A stretch of 27,233 nt of DNA from Acidobacteriota bacterium (lineage in GTDB: Bacteria; Acidobacteriota; Terriglobia; Terriglobales; Acidobacteriaceae). Below are positions 1 through 8,560 of the stretch, piece after piece (the first letter of the stretch is position 1; each line of letters starts with the position of its first letter). A program made the position numbers and the translations under genes. The notes beneath the pieces were generated by a model. The model saw only the letters and a program-made list of their open reading frames with translations, had not been told where the DNA came from and ran no database searches. The stretch is from the NCBI GenBank assembly GCA_021802085.1, contig JAKAAZ010000013.1, forward strand, positions 1 through 27,233, read 5' to 3'.

Positions 1-1
1 G

Positions 2-67
2 GCAATGTATCAGGGACATCCTGTCCCGGTACAGATCGTCATCGAAGTGAACTTCCACCTGGATTGA
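2..67 (+). CDS. C-terminal end of a probable TonB-type energy transducer (partial, runs off the left edge)
   Basis: Only about 21 codons are visible, ending at a TGA at 65-67. The peptide reads ...GHPVPVQIVIEVNFHLD. This matches the usual end of acidobacterial TonB C-terminal domains, where a G-x-P-V-x-V segment leads into the last beta-strand (x-V-x-V-N-F-x-L). If correct, the protein would span the periplasm and pass proton-motive-force energy to outer-membrane receptors such as the one at 4523-7846. The match is short and rests on pattern recognition alone, so a chance open frame cannot be excluded. The sequence to the left of the window would settle it. Confidence 0.45.
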   Translation, partial: AMYQGHPVPVQIVIEVNFHLD

Positions 68-236
68 TCGTCATCATGACAGCGCGGATCGATCAGTACA
101 GGCTGGCATCGCAACTTCCCGCGCCTAATAGCCTCGGTTGGGCTGTCGAGTCTCAATCTCCACCGCGCGTGCTCGAAAGAGCGACCAACACAGCGGCGCA
201 AGAAAAATTATTGGCAGCGGCCAATTGACTCCACGA

Positions 237-2339
237 TCACGGCGCAGCTTGCGCCGTTTGTACTGCCTGTGTGCGCTGCGCTTCTTTAGGATAATACCCT
301 CGGCTCGTCCGCACGATGAGATTGCCGTGCCCCGGTGCTTTCGCCTCAACCCGCACGGTCCTAAAACCTCCAAGGCTGGATTGTTTGGTCGAGTGATAGC
401 CGATGGTGTACTGATTTCTTATATCGCGAGCTACCTCCTCGGCGACCTCATCTACGTCCTGCAAAGACTCCGGAAAATAGGCAATGCCGCCCGTATCCTG
501 CGACAGCGTCTCCAGATCTGTCCTCGCTTGCCGCGATTCCGCCTTGTCGTCCCCAAACAACAATCCTATGGAATACACGACCGGGCCCCCCAGTCGTTGC
601 ACACGTCGGGCAGCCTGCTCCAGGCTCAGCCTCGATGCGTTGTCTGCTCCATCCGTGATGATCAGCAGCACTTGCTTCGGTTGCTTCCCTTGCTTGGCCA
701 GTTCGTCCGCGGAAGCGACAACCGCATCGTACAACGCGGTCGTGTCGCGAGTATCGAAGTGCGAGAGACCGCGCTCCAGCGCGCTGATGTTCGAGGTGAA
801 ACCTTGATCGAGATAGGCCTTATCTGAAAAATTAACGACAAATGCTTCGTCCTCGGGATTGGAGGCCTTCACCAGGTCCAAGGCGGCTGCATCCACAGCA
901 GCGCGCTTATCACGCATGGAGCCGGAATTATCGACGAGAATGCCCATGGATACAGGGAGATCCTGGAACTGAAACGAGTCAATCGTCTGCGGAAAACCGT
1001 CCTCCCACACTCGAAAGTCGTTGCGGTTCAGATCCCTGACCAGCCGTTTCTTTTCGTCTACAACTGTACAGTTCAGCACAACTTCATTCACATTTTCGCG
1101 CAGCGTGTAGATACCACCTTTCCCTTTCTGAATCTCGCCCGCCTGGCTTGTGCTTGCAGTCGATGCAGCAGCCACCGACGTTTTGGGTTCCACGTCGGGC
1201 GAGAGAACAGGATCGCGGTCCACATCGAGACTCGGCTGAGCCTCCGGCTTCGTAGGATCGAATGTGTTCAAGGGGGTTGTCTTTTGTGTCATTGCAACTG
1301 GACTCGGATTCGTCGGTGGCTGTGTCCCGGCTGGAATCTGGTTCATCGGCAAGTCTAAAGCAAACACGGACACGTTTCCTCGATCCGCGCGCAGCCATAT
1401 GCCACGGAATGCCTCACGCAGTCCAGGGTGCAGCGCCAGCAGGGCTGCCATCACATCGATCACTTGCTTCCGCGAAGTCGCGGGATCGCGCAACTGGGCT
1501 AGCTGCGCAGTGTCAGGAACATAATGGACCTCGAGGTCCAGCCCCCCAAGCGTCGTGGTAGGTTGAATCGCCATGATCTCGAACTGTGAGCCCTGCACAT
1601 TGAGCATCGTTGGCTTCATTCCCGGAAGATTATCGGGTCGAATTTCATCCGCTTCATGCTGGAGCTTCTGAAGATTGGGGCTAGCGAGGAACGGCGCCGG
1701 ATCCAGGAGTTGTGCGGCCGCCTGATAGTAGAACCACGCAGTCAAATCCATCTTCCTTTGCGCGTACTCACGCGCCTTCGCCCAGTACCAGAGCCCATTG
1801 TGGCCTGCCTCCATCATGGGACCGCTAAAAAATCCGGCCAACATCCAGTGATTCTCAGATGTTTCGGACAAAACCAAAGAAATCTGCTGCGGCTGCGGCA
1901 CGCCGGTGGCGTGAAGAATAGCCAACGCATACTTGGCCGGCGGCAGATTGGTAAAATGGAGAACCACGATCGGATTGCCACAATAGAAATCCGTTCGAGG
2001 AGCGCCTATGGGATCGCTCGACGCGTCCATCCAGTAGAGGTTAGAGACCGTAATGGCAGCGTGCTGCACTTGAGGCTTCAAACTCGCGGCCGAAGCCGCA
2101 ATCCCGCCGAAATTCGCAGCAACCGCGGGAATGGTATTCGCCTGAAGCGCCTGAACGTCCCCACTCTGCACATCTCCAACTATGGCGTGCGCCGCGCTCG
2201 ACAAAGCGCCGCGCTCGGCCGCCGTCATTTGCGCTTCGGTTTTACAGGAGGCAGCATTCGCATTCGGCAGTCGCAGCACTCCAACAATAATCAGTAAAAC
2301 AAGCAAGACTCGGTGTCTGTACCTGGATCTCAATCGCAT
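237..2339 (-). CDS. Secreted VWFA-related (acidobacterial-type) protein
   Basis: A 700-residue protein. The ATG at 2339 is preferred over an upstream TTG at 2363 because it opens directly onto a signal peptide: a basic n-region (RLRSRYRHR), a hydrophobic core (VLLVLLIIVGVL) and an ANA-A cleavage-like site. The N-terminal ~380 residues are not recognised. A Pro/Thr-rich linker follows, then a von Willebrand factor A domain in the C-terminal ~270 residues. That domain carries the MIDAS pattern D-N-S-G-S (in ILVDNSGSM), a downstream metal-site Thr, and TDGADN. Just before it lies the strand VVDEKKRLVRDLNRNDFRVWEDG, which is typical of the VWFA-related acidobacterial family (TIGR03436 type). Members are exported; their ligands are unknown. 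It stands alone on this strand, and the next gene upstream is a pseudogene. Confidence 0.85.
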   Translation of the reverse strand: MRLRSRYRHRVLLVLLIIVGVLRLPNANAASCKTEAQMTAAERGALSSAAHAIVGDVQSGDVQALQANTIPAVAANFGGIAASAASLKPQVQHAAITVSNLYWMDASSDPIGAPRTDFYCGNPIVVLHFTNLPPAKYALAILHATGVPQPQQISLVLSETSENHWMLAGFFSGPMMEAGHNGLWYWAKAREYAQRKMDLTAWFYYQAAAQLLDPAPFLASPNLQKLQHEADEIRPDNLPGMKPTMLNVQGSQFEIMAIQPTTTLGGLDLEVHYVPDTAQLAQLRDPATSRKQVIDVMAALLALHPGLREAFRGIWLRADRGNVSVFALDLPMNQIPAGTQPPTNPSPVAMTQKTTPLNTFDPTKPEAQPSLDVDRDPVLSPDVEPKTSVAAASTASTSQAGEIQKGKGGIYTLRENVNEVVLNCTVVDEKKRLVRDLNRNDFRVWEDGFPQTIDSFQFQDLPVSMGILVDNSGSMRDKRAAVDAAALDLVKASNPEDEAFVVNFSDKAYLDQGFTSNISALERGLSHFDTRDTTALYDAVVASADELAKQGKQPKQVLLIITDGADNASRLSLEQAARRVQRLGGPVVYSIGLLFGDDKAESRQARTDLETLSQDTGGIAYFPESLQDVDEVAEEVARDIRNQYTIGYHSTKQSSLGGFRTVRVEAKAPGHGNLIVRTSRGYYPKEAQRTQAVQTAQAAP

Positions 2340-2578
2340 GGCTCTAAAGATCTTCCCCGGCAATCATCTCGCGAGCAGAACAGGGCCGCGGCTAATTAAA
2401 TATAGGATGCTAACTTCCGCATCCAGGCACACACTGGAAGTGCCATTTTCTCACCTTTTTGCCGCAAGAGAAACGTGCGCCGCAGATCGTGCTGGATTGC
2501 GGAATGGATCCATGTTTCACCAAGAGATCGGCGCACCTAAGCAGGATGGCCAGTCACTCAGTGCGCGTGGACATGTCG

Positions 2579-2894
2579 CTACTCCGCCGGATACAAAACT
2601 CGATATGTTTGATAACCGCCGGAAAGGTTGCGCGCAATAAAGGAACGTTGGGTCAGCATCCGGCATGCGTAATATGCGCGCTATCCGATTCCGCAGCTGA
2701 CCCATATTTCACGATATTTCACGATCGCGCGGCAGTTCGCTCATTTTTCCCCGCAGTTGTCCGAGCGGTATGTTGACGGTCCCATCGATGGAATCTCTGC
2801 GGAACTCGACGGGCGCGCGGACATCCAGCAGATAGGCATCAGTGGCATCCAATTCCTGCCATGGGGCAAGCGTCACATCCCGCTGAGGATCGCT
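2579..2894 (-). pseudogene. Rhodanese domain remnant of a CoA-disulfide-reductase-like flavoprotein
   Basis: Reading leftward from about 2894, the first part gives a rhodanese-like segment: APWQELDATDAYLLDVRAP, then EFRRDSIDGTVNIPLGQLR, then ELPRDREI. The frame then hits a stop because the 10-mer cgtgaaatat is present twice in tandem near 2711-2730. If one copy is skipped, the reading continues as REIWVSCGIG, a TAG, RAYYA and finally IARNLSGGYQTYRVL. The NLSGGY(x)TY signature is characteristic of rhodanese domains fused to the C-terminus of CoA-disulfide reductase / NADH oxidase-like enzymes. The expected active-site cysteine is the C of VSCGIG. No flavoprotein domain remains upstream; the group II intron relic starts there instead. 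At least two lesions (duplication and in-frame stop) and the lost N-terminus make it non-functional. Confidence 0.75.
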
Positions 2895-2944
2895 GGTGCG
2901 CATCTGGCGATCGTAAGCGCTATGCGAAGCTCGTCTTGTGCAGC

Positions 2945-3599
2945 GCATCCGGTTCCTCATGGAAGAGATTCGCTCCCAACGACGTATTGATGAACGATTC
3001 TGGTCGGAGGCAGAGGATTGCGTTCGAGTAGCGCACGAAGGCGATTCCACCGGAAGGCGCCCGGTTGGCCGCGCCGCGAGAGCCACTTCTTCCATATCCT
3101 CTGAACCTGATGGGCGTACCAACGCAATCGACGACCATTGCCAGTAATGCCGTAATAGGCATAATGGCCCCGCAGCCTTTGGCTCAGGTGGCGGTGCTGT
3201 TCGGAGATGCGCAGATGCAGGTTATGCCTGCAACGAGTACAGAGCCACGCCGGGCTTCTTCCTTGCCAGTTCCGCTATCTGCTGCCGTTTCGTGTACAGG
3301 TTTACAGGTTGGCAGGGTTCAGAGTCCCCTCCCATGTTTCCCGTCAACAGTTCTCTTCCCAGGCGTCTCCCTTTTCTCCAGCGGGTCCCATCGGTCTGGT
3401 TCCCCGCCTTCGCAGATACTACGGAGACGCTACGCCATCCGCTGTCTACGCTTCACGAACAGCATCGCCGCTGCCCATGCAAGACTCGCTTCCGGCTGGC
3501 TGGCTAGCCTTTGCCGGGAGGGAGTTTAACCCTCTGGATCAGATCGAAAGGGTTCAGCTTCTACATCTCATCCCCCTTTCCAGGGTTTTCCTGACGCAA
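2945..3599 (-). mobile_element. Group II intron relic with internally deleted reverse transcriptase
   Basis: On the minus strand, about 300 bases of G+C-rich structured RNA-like sequence (3599 down to ~3290) are followed by the start of an intron-encoded protein, TKRQQIAELARKKPGVALYSL (3290-3225). The order (RNA domain, then RT start) is that of a group II intron. The RT catalytic core is missing: after a stop at 3224-3222 the sequence jumps to the RT C-terminus. The 5' end is probably at 3599 (ttgcgtcagg, versus the usual GUGYG start). The IS66 fragment begins immediately beyond it. A possible remnant of domain V or of the protein tail (translating as HEEPDAL) lies at about 2935-2960. The 3' end is not defined. 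The element cannot encode an active RT. Confidence 0.7.
2957..3223 (-). pseudogene. C-terminal (maturase/X-domain) fragment of a group II intron reverse transcriptase
   Basis: The minus-strand frame starting at 3223 reads LRISEQHRHLSQRLRGHYAYYGITGN, then RRLRWYAHQVQRIWKKWLSRRG, then FRWNRLRALLERNPLPPTRIVHQY, before a TGA at 2959-2957. The signatures L-x-G-H-Y-x-Y-Y-G-I-x-G-N, W-x-K-W-L-x-R-R and W-x-x-x-x-x-L-L-x-x-x-P-L-P-x-P-R-I are the group II intron maturase-specific (GIIM) region. The next segment of the family (ANxxHEEPDAL) appears in a different frame, so a frameshift lies near 2960-2975. The catalytic YADD portion of the enzyme is absent. The fragment is cut off from its own N-terminus at 3224 and has no start codon of its own. 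Confidence 0.75.
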
Positions 3600-4159
3600 G
3601 CTGGGCGCATGTCCTGCGAAAATTTGTGGATGCGGTGAAGCTCAACCGACAGGATGCCGCGTCCGTGCGGGCTATCGAACGGATGGACGAGTTGTTTGCC
3701 ATCGACGCCCAGGCCCGCGACGAGAAGATGGACCACGCCGCCCGTCATGCTCTTCGCCAGCAGCAGGCGCCGCCGTTACTCGATCAGATCAGGGACCATG
3801 TCCGGGCGATGAACGGAAATGCATTGCCCCAAAGCGCGGCGGGCAAAGCCTGCAGCTACACACTCGCGTTATGGAAGAGACTGACGTGCTTCCTGGACCA
3901 TCCGGAACTGGAGCTGAGCAACAACCTGGCCGAAAACTCCATGCGCCCGGTGGCCACGGGCCGGAAGAATTGGATCCACATCGGCAGCCAACAGGCCGAA
4001 CCGCGCGTGGCCGCAATCCTCTCCGTCATCGAAAGCTGCCGACGCATGAAGATCCCGGTGCGCGACTACCTCGCCGACATCCTGCCGGGACTCGCCAATA
4101 CATCCATCCAGCGCCTCGCCAAACTTACTCCTACCGCCTGGGCAGCCGACCATCAGTAA
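3600..4159 (+). pseudogene. IS66-family transposase (TnpC), C-terminal fragment
   Basis: The reading frame enters at about 3600 as SWAHVLRKFVDAVKLNRQD, matching the conserved WAHxRRKF region in the middle of IS66 transposases. It runs to a TAA at 4157-4159. An internal ATG at 3626 gives 177 residues. Visible IS66 DDE-domain landmarks are SVRAIERMDELFAIDAQAR, LELSNNLAENSMRP (with the last catalytic Glu in NNLAEN-x-MRP), GRKNWIHIGS and the IS66 C-terminal tail (AILSVIESCRRMKIPVRDYL ... ILP). About two thirds of the protein, including the first catalytic Asp residues, is gone, along with the tnpA/tnpB partners. The break coincides with the end of the intron relic. It is not expected to be active. 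Confidence 0.85.
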
Positions 4160-4234
4160 TTTTCAGCCGCGCGGCTGGAACAGACCTTACAGTTCATCAC
4201 AGCCAAGCGCCGCTGAACAGATGTGGTTGCTCAC

Positions 4235-4242
4235 ACGCTTAC
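4235..4242 (+). repeat. Possible IS66 right-end terminus
   Basis: The octamer acgcttac lies 76 bases after the transposase stop. IS66 elements typically begin GTAAGCG and end CGCTTAC, so this could be the outer tip of the right inverted repeat. The left end is lost, so neither pairing nor a target duplication can be verified. An alternative end is ccttac at about 4187. Confidence 0.35.
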
Positions 4243-4387
4243 CAGCAGGTAGCGCGGAGTGACAGCAACAACCCCTCCTTCGTTTCATCCAAACCAGCTT
4301 TCGCGCGGGAAGCTAATTCCGCATCGGATGATTCACTCCACTCTGCACATGCGGCCACGAAATACGCGGAGTGCGCTGCGTCGCAGA

Positions 4388-4433
4388 AATGCGTTCCTGG
4401 AGTTGAAATAGTATAGGAACGCATTGATATAAT
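4388..4433 (+). promoter_or_regulatory. Candidate promoter overlapped by an 11-bp inverted repeat, upstream of the TonB-dependent receptor
   Basis: The arms aatgcgttcct (4388-4398) and aggaacgcatt (4415-4425) are perfectly complementary and separated by 16 bases. Inside and just after them lie TTGAAA (4403-4408) and TATAAT (4428-4433) with a 19-base spacer, slightly longer than optimal. A regulator bound to the repeat would cover the -35 box and spacer. This reads as a repressible promoter, about 90 bases before the receptor start. Function is inferred from geometry only; the repeat could also form an RNA hairpin if transcription starts further upstream. Confidence 0.45.
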
Positions 4434-4522
4434 CGCAATAGTTGCAGTAAATCGTATATATTCGCCGATGTAATCGAGATGTGAAACAGCTTCCGGAAAC
4501 GACGGAATCCGCGGAGATTTGC

Positions 4523-7500
4523 ATGAGTTCGTATGCGCGCCGGAAGCGGCCGCCGTATCCATTTCTCTCTATCACGCCTCCTCTGCTTGCCGCTCTGAGC
4601 GTCGCTCTTCTGTTGTTGTATAGTCCTGCTGCCGCGGCCCAAACGTCCACGAGCATCACGGGCCTTGTCACCGACTCCTCCGGCGCAGCGGTATACGGTG
4701 CCGACATAACCGTCAGAAACGTGAATACCGGGGTAGAGCGCATCACGGTCACTAGCCATTCCGGCCAGTATCAGGTGCTTTCCCTGCCCGTCGGCGACTA
4801 CGAAATCCTCATCGGCAAACAGGGCTTCGCCAAAGAAATCCGCACTGGAATTCATCTGGCGGTTGGCCAGGTGGCAGCCGTCGACATCACCCTTCGCGTC
4901 GGCCAAGTGCAACAACAGGTAACAGTCGACGCGGATGCGTCCGCGGTGAGCCCCACCATGACGGATATTTCGGGACTGGTCGGCGAGCAACAGATGAAAG
5001 ACCTGCCTCTCAACGGGCGAAGTTACGATGAACTGCTCACCCTCAATCCGGGCATCGTTAACTTCACATCAGAAAAAACGGGCGGAGTCGGTGTGTCCAA
5101 TTCAACCGTCGGCAACAATTTCGCGGTCTCCGGCAATCGTCCGCAGCAGAATCTGTTTCTGTTGAATGGAGTGGAATTTACCGGAGCGGCAGAGAACAAC
5201 ATGCAGCCCGGCGGTACCAGTGGGGAACTGCTGGGCGTGGATGCAGTCCGCGAGTTCAATGTGCTCCGCGATTCGTATGGCGCGGAATACGGCAAGCGGC
5301 CCGGAGCCCAGGTATTGATCGTGACCCTGAGCGGGACTAACCAGCTCCACGGGTCCGTGTACGAGTTTCTGCGCAACAATGCGCTCGATGCCCCGAACTA
5401 TTTCGACAAGGGCTCCGCTCCGCCTTTTCAACGCAACCAGTTTGGAGCCTCCCTGGGCGGCCCAATCCTGAAGAACAAAACATTTCTTTTCGCAAATTAC
5501 GAGGGCCTTCGCCAGCATCTGCACCAGACGGGCGTCGACCTTGTTCCAGATACGAATGCACGCCACGGACTGCTGCCCTGCAAGCTCGTGAGCCCGGCGC
5601 CGAACCCCTGCCCGCCTTCCGGTCTGGTCAACGTTGGAGTCGGCCCTGGAGTGGCTCCGCTGCTTGCCCTGTGGCCTACGCAAAGCGCGAATGCGCCCGA
5701 CTTCGGAGGCATCTCGGAAGCCTTCAACAGTCCATTGCAAATCATCCGCGACGACTTTGGGACCACCCGCCTGGACTACGTGTTTTCCGAAAGCGACACC
5801 CTGACCGGCGTCTACACCATCGACGACAGCGCCGACACGACCCCGACCAGCACCAATCTCTACAGCACCGATCTTGAAAACCTGCGCGAACAGGTTGTGA
5901 GTGTGGAGGAGACGCACATCTTTTCTCCCGCGCTGCTCAACATTGCGCGCGTTGGCTATTCGCGAGCGGCCTATTTCTATACCGGCGAACCCACGCCCGG
6001 CACACTGGCGGCCGATGTCCCGGGGTTTGTTGCCAGCAAGCCCGTTGGCGCAGTCGTGGTTGGCGGAAGTGCCGCGGCCAATCCCGCGGCGCAGGTGAGT
6101 CTGGCGGGCAGCAACGTGGGGAGCAATCTGCATATCGCGCGCAATCTTTTCACCTTCCAGGATCACGCGACCCTGACGCGAGGACGCCACCAATTCAGCG
6201 CCGGAGTATGGTTGCAGCCGCTGCAATCCAACGAGGACCTGGCGCTTACGCAGTTTGGACAGGCGACCTTTACCGGGCTGCAGCAGTTTCTGCAAGGCAC
6301 GGTGGGAAGCTTCCTCTACGATCCCGCGCCCACGGAGATGAACTGGCGCTCGCTGCTCGGCGCATGGTATGCGCAGGATGTCATGCGCGTGAGTCCAAAG
6401 CTGACGGTGTCGCTGGGATTGCGTGACGAATTTACCACCGGATGGAACGAGGCGCATGGCCGCGCCGCGAATTTCATCTTCAACAATGGCGTCATTCAGA
6501 CACAGCCTCGTATTGCGAACTCCGCATTCACCGTCAACAATGCGAAGTTCCTGCCGCAGCCTCGAATCGGTGTCGCATGGAGTCCATTCAGTCGGAAGAC
6601 GGTCCTGCGCGGCGGCTCCGGAATGTACAACGACTTGCAGGACGCGCTCGGCTACCGCATGGACCAGAATGCGCCCTTCAACCCGTCCTATGGCATCTCC
6701 AACCTTCCTGTCGCCAGCCTGCCTCTTCCCATCTCCCCGGTTCCTGCCAACGCCAAGATCGCGCCCGCCGGAGTTCAACCCGACATGCACACTCCGACCC
6801 TGATCTCCTGGTCGTTCGGGGTCGAGCAGGAGTTGTCTACGAACACCGTGCTCACGGTCGGATACGTGGGTTCTCACGGCTACCATCAGATCGTCAGCCT
6901 GGACGACAACGAACCCACGCCCACGGTTTGTCCCGCCGGCCAATGCCCGGCCAACTACCCTGCCACATTCCCGGCGCCTCTGGGCGGCGCCGCAGTACCG
7001 GCTGGCTCGTATTACATCCCTGCGGGCACGCCTGTAGCCAACCCGGCCCTGGGGAGCGCGTGGGCATGGTTCTCGGTGGGAACCAGCTCCTACAATGCGC
7101 TGCAGGTGGAGCTCAACCATCGTCTCAGCGACGGACTGATGCTGCGCGGCGTCTACACCTGGTCGAAAGCTTTGGACGACGGAGATTCCCTGAACGCCAC
7201 GGCAGCAGGCAACGCGCCCGGGCTTGTCTCAAATCCATTCGATGTGAAAGCCGACTGGGGACCCGCGACCTACGACGTGCGCAATGTCGCCGTGATCGAT
7301 GGAATCTATAATCTTCCGCTCGGGCGGCACAGACGCTATCTGCATGGACTGAGCAGCGTTCCCAATGCCATCGTAAGCGGTTGGACGGCAAACTCGATTG
7401 TGACGCTGCAGTCCGGCTTTCCCTTCACGCCGCAACTCAGCTACAACCCGTCCAACAACGGCGATACCAAGAATCCCGTGCGCCCGTTTGCAAACCCCGC

Positions 7501-7846
7501 GTTTCATGGCTCCGCCATTGTCGGCAAACCTACGGAGTGGTTTGACCCGGCTGCATTTCTGGCGCCCCCAACTGGCAGTGGATTCTATGGAAATCTTGGG
7601 CGCGACAGTCTGACGGGCCCAGGCGTCGCGACCTGGGACATGTCGATGCTGAAGGACACGTCGCTGCATGGACGCCTCAACCTGGAGTTCCGCGCGGAGC
7701 TCTTCAACATCCTGAACCGGGCCAATTTCAACACGCCCAATCTGGTTGTCTTCACCCCCTCCGGGGTTTCGCCCACTGCCGGCGTGATCACCGGCACCTC
7801 GACGACCGCGCGTCAGATCCAGTTTGGATTGAAGCTTCTCTGGTAA
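4523..7846 (+). CDS. TonB-dependent receptor, Oar-like, with carboxypeptidase-regulatory-like domain
   Basis: A 1107-residue outer-membrane protein. The ATG at 4523 is chosen over a GTG at 4481 because GGAG lies about 6 bases before it and the product then begins directly with a signal peptide (basic YARRKRPP, hydrophobic LLAALSVALLLLYS, cleavage after AAAAQ). Next comes a carboxypeptidase-regulatory-like fold starting ITGLVTDSSGAAVYGADITV, then a plug domain with LPLNGRSYDELLTLNPGI, and then a long beta-barrel. The barrel has many aromatic/aliphatic alternating strands and a final strand ending in Trp (QIQFGLKLLW), as expected for BAM recognition. Such Oar-type receptors are abundant in Acidobacteria and are thought to import oligosaccharides or other large ligands, or to act in adhesion; the ligand here is unknown. 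No SusD-like partner is adjacent. Confidence 0.92.
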   Translation: MSSYARRKRPPYPFLSITPPLLAALSVALLLLYSPAAAAQTSTSITGLVTDSSGAAVYGADITVRNVNTGVERITVTSHSGQYQVLSLPVGDYEILIGKQGFAKEIRTGIHLAVGQVAAVDITLRVGQVQQQVTVDADASAVSPTMTDISGLVGEQQMKDLPLNGRSYDELLTLNPGIVNFTSEKTGGVGVSNSTVGNNFAVSGNRPQQNLFLLNGVEFTGAAENNMQPGGTSGELLGVDAVREFNVLRDSYGAEYGKRPGAQVLIVTLSGTNQLHGSVYEFLRNNALDAPNYFDKGSAPPFQRNQFGASLGGPILKNKTFLFANYEGLRQHLHQTGVDLVPDTNARHGLLPCKLVSPAPNPCPPSGLVNVGVGPGVAPLLALWPTQSANAPDFGGISEAFNSPLQIIRDDFGTTRLDYVFSESDTLTGVYTIDDSADTTPTSTNLYSTDLENLREQVVSVEETHIFSPALLNIARVGYSRAAYFYTGEPTPGTLAADVPGFVASKPVGAVVVGGSAAANPAAQVSLAGSNVGSNLHIARNLFTFQDHATLTRGRHQFSAGVWLQPLQSNEDLALTQFGQATFTGLQQFLQGTVGSFLYDPAPTEMNWRSLLGAWYAQDVMRVSPKLTVSLGLRDEFTTGWNEAHGRAANFIFNNGVIQTQPRIANSAFTVNNAKFLPQPRIGVAWSPFSRKTVLRGGSGMYNDLQDALGYRMDQNAPFNPSYGISNLPVASLPLPISPVPANAKIAPAGVQPDMHTPTLISWSFGVEQELSTNTVLTVGYVGSHGYHQIVSLDDNEPTPTVCPAGQCPANYPATFPAPLGGAAVPAGSYYIPAGTPVANPALGSAWAWFSVGTSSYNALQVELNHRLSDGLMLRGVYTWSKALDDGDSLNATAAGNAPGLVSNPFDVKADWGPATYDVRNVAVIDGIYNLPLGRHRRYLHGLSSVPNAIVSGWTANSIVTLQSGFPFTPQLSYNPSNNGDTKNPVRPFANPAFHGSAIVGKPTEWFDPAAFLAPPTGSGFYGNLGRDSLTGPGVATWDMSMLKDTSLHGRLNLEFRAELFNILNRANFNTPNLVVFTPSGVSPTAGVITGTSTTARQIQFGLKLLW

Positions 7847-7950
7847 GGCTCGCAGAGCGATGCGCGGAACCTCCCACCTCAGGATCGAAGAGCGCCCTCG
7901 CACGCTGCATTTGTTTCCCCGTTGGTTCAGCGGCCCGGAGTATCTGTGCA

Positions 7951-7956
7951 TATAAT
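7951..7956 (+). promoter_or_regulatory. Candidate -10 box for ssb
   Basis: A perfect TATAAT lies 115 bases before the ssb start, preceded by TG two bases upstream, close to an extended -10. No good -35 hexamer sits at 16-18 bases; the nearest, TTGGTT (7922-7927), is 23 bases away. It is the best sigma-70-like site in the 225-base gap after the receptor gene. Confidence 0.35.
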
Positions 7957-8071
7957 GATCCATGATTCGTTGCGCCGCGGTCGGTCGCATTCCGTGGCCG
8001 GAGAGTTCAAGCAAGCCTCGACCCTTCTCCAGTAACACCAAATTTTGGCAAAGGATAGAAACAGGTCCAAC

Positions 8072-8530
8072 ATGGCAAAAAGCGTCAACAAAGTGATTCT
8101 TCTCGGCAACGTCGGCAAAGACCCAGAGATCAAAGCCACAGCCAGCGGTGTAACTGTCGCTACGTTTTCCATTGCCACTAGCGAGCGGTTCAAAGACAAG
8201 ACCGGCAACTGGCAGGACCGCACGGAGTGGCATAACCTCGTCGCCTACCAGCGCACCGCGGAGATCGTCCGCGACTACGTGAAGAAAGGCAACAAGCTCT
8301 ACGTCGAAGGCCGCCTGCAGACCTCATCGTGGGACGACAAGACCACCGGCCAAAAGAAATATAAGACAGAGATCATCGTCAACGATCTGTCGCTACTCTC
8401 CGGACGCGGCGAAGGCGGCGAGAGCGGAGGCGGCTACAGCAAGTCGAACACGGCATCGTTCGATCAGCGCGGCCCCGCCGAAGACTTCTCCCAATCCACC
8501 GAAATCACCGACGACGACATCCCGTTCTAA
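8072..8530 (+). CDS. ssb: Single-stranded DNA-binding protein
   Basis: A 152-residue SSB that coats single-stranded DNA during replication, recombination and repair. The ATG at 8072 is chosen because SSB proteins start immediately before the first OB-fold strand (here SVNKVILLGNVGKDPEI). A TTG at 8045 would add nine unsupported residues. The OB fold occupies about residues 4-108 and includes SERFKDKTGNWQDRTEWHNLV and KGNKLYVEGRLQTSSW. A short Gly/Ser-rich linker (GGESGGGYS) then leads to the acidic tip DDDIPF, the docking peptide for SSB-partner proteins. Length and layout are ordinary for bacterial SSB. It is monocistronic, and a pair of hairpins follows it. Confidence 0.97.
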   Translation: MAKSVNKVILLGNVGKDPEIKATASGVTVATFSIATSERFKDKTGNWQDRTEWHNLVAYQRTAEIVRDYVKKGNKLYVEGRLQTSSWDDKTTGQKKYKTEIIVNDLSLLSGRGEGGESGGGYSKSNTASFDQRGPAEDFSQSTEITDDDIPF

Positions 8531-8560
8531 CGCGAATTTCCGCGTGTTGCTACATTCCCA

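Noticed and set aside
241..255. ggcgcagcttgcgcc palindrome at the end of the VWA gene
   Set aside because: It lies within the last codons and has no U-tract on either side; likely chance from Ala/Gln codons.
5102..7120. A 672-codon open frame on the minus strand inside the receptor gene
   Set aside because: It is the antisense shadow of a clear TonB-dependent receptor; composition is Arg/Gly/Val-rich with no domain pattern.
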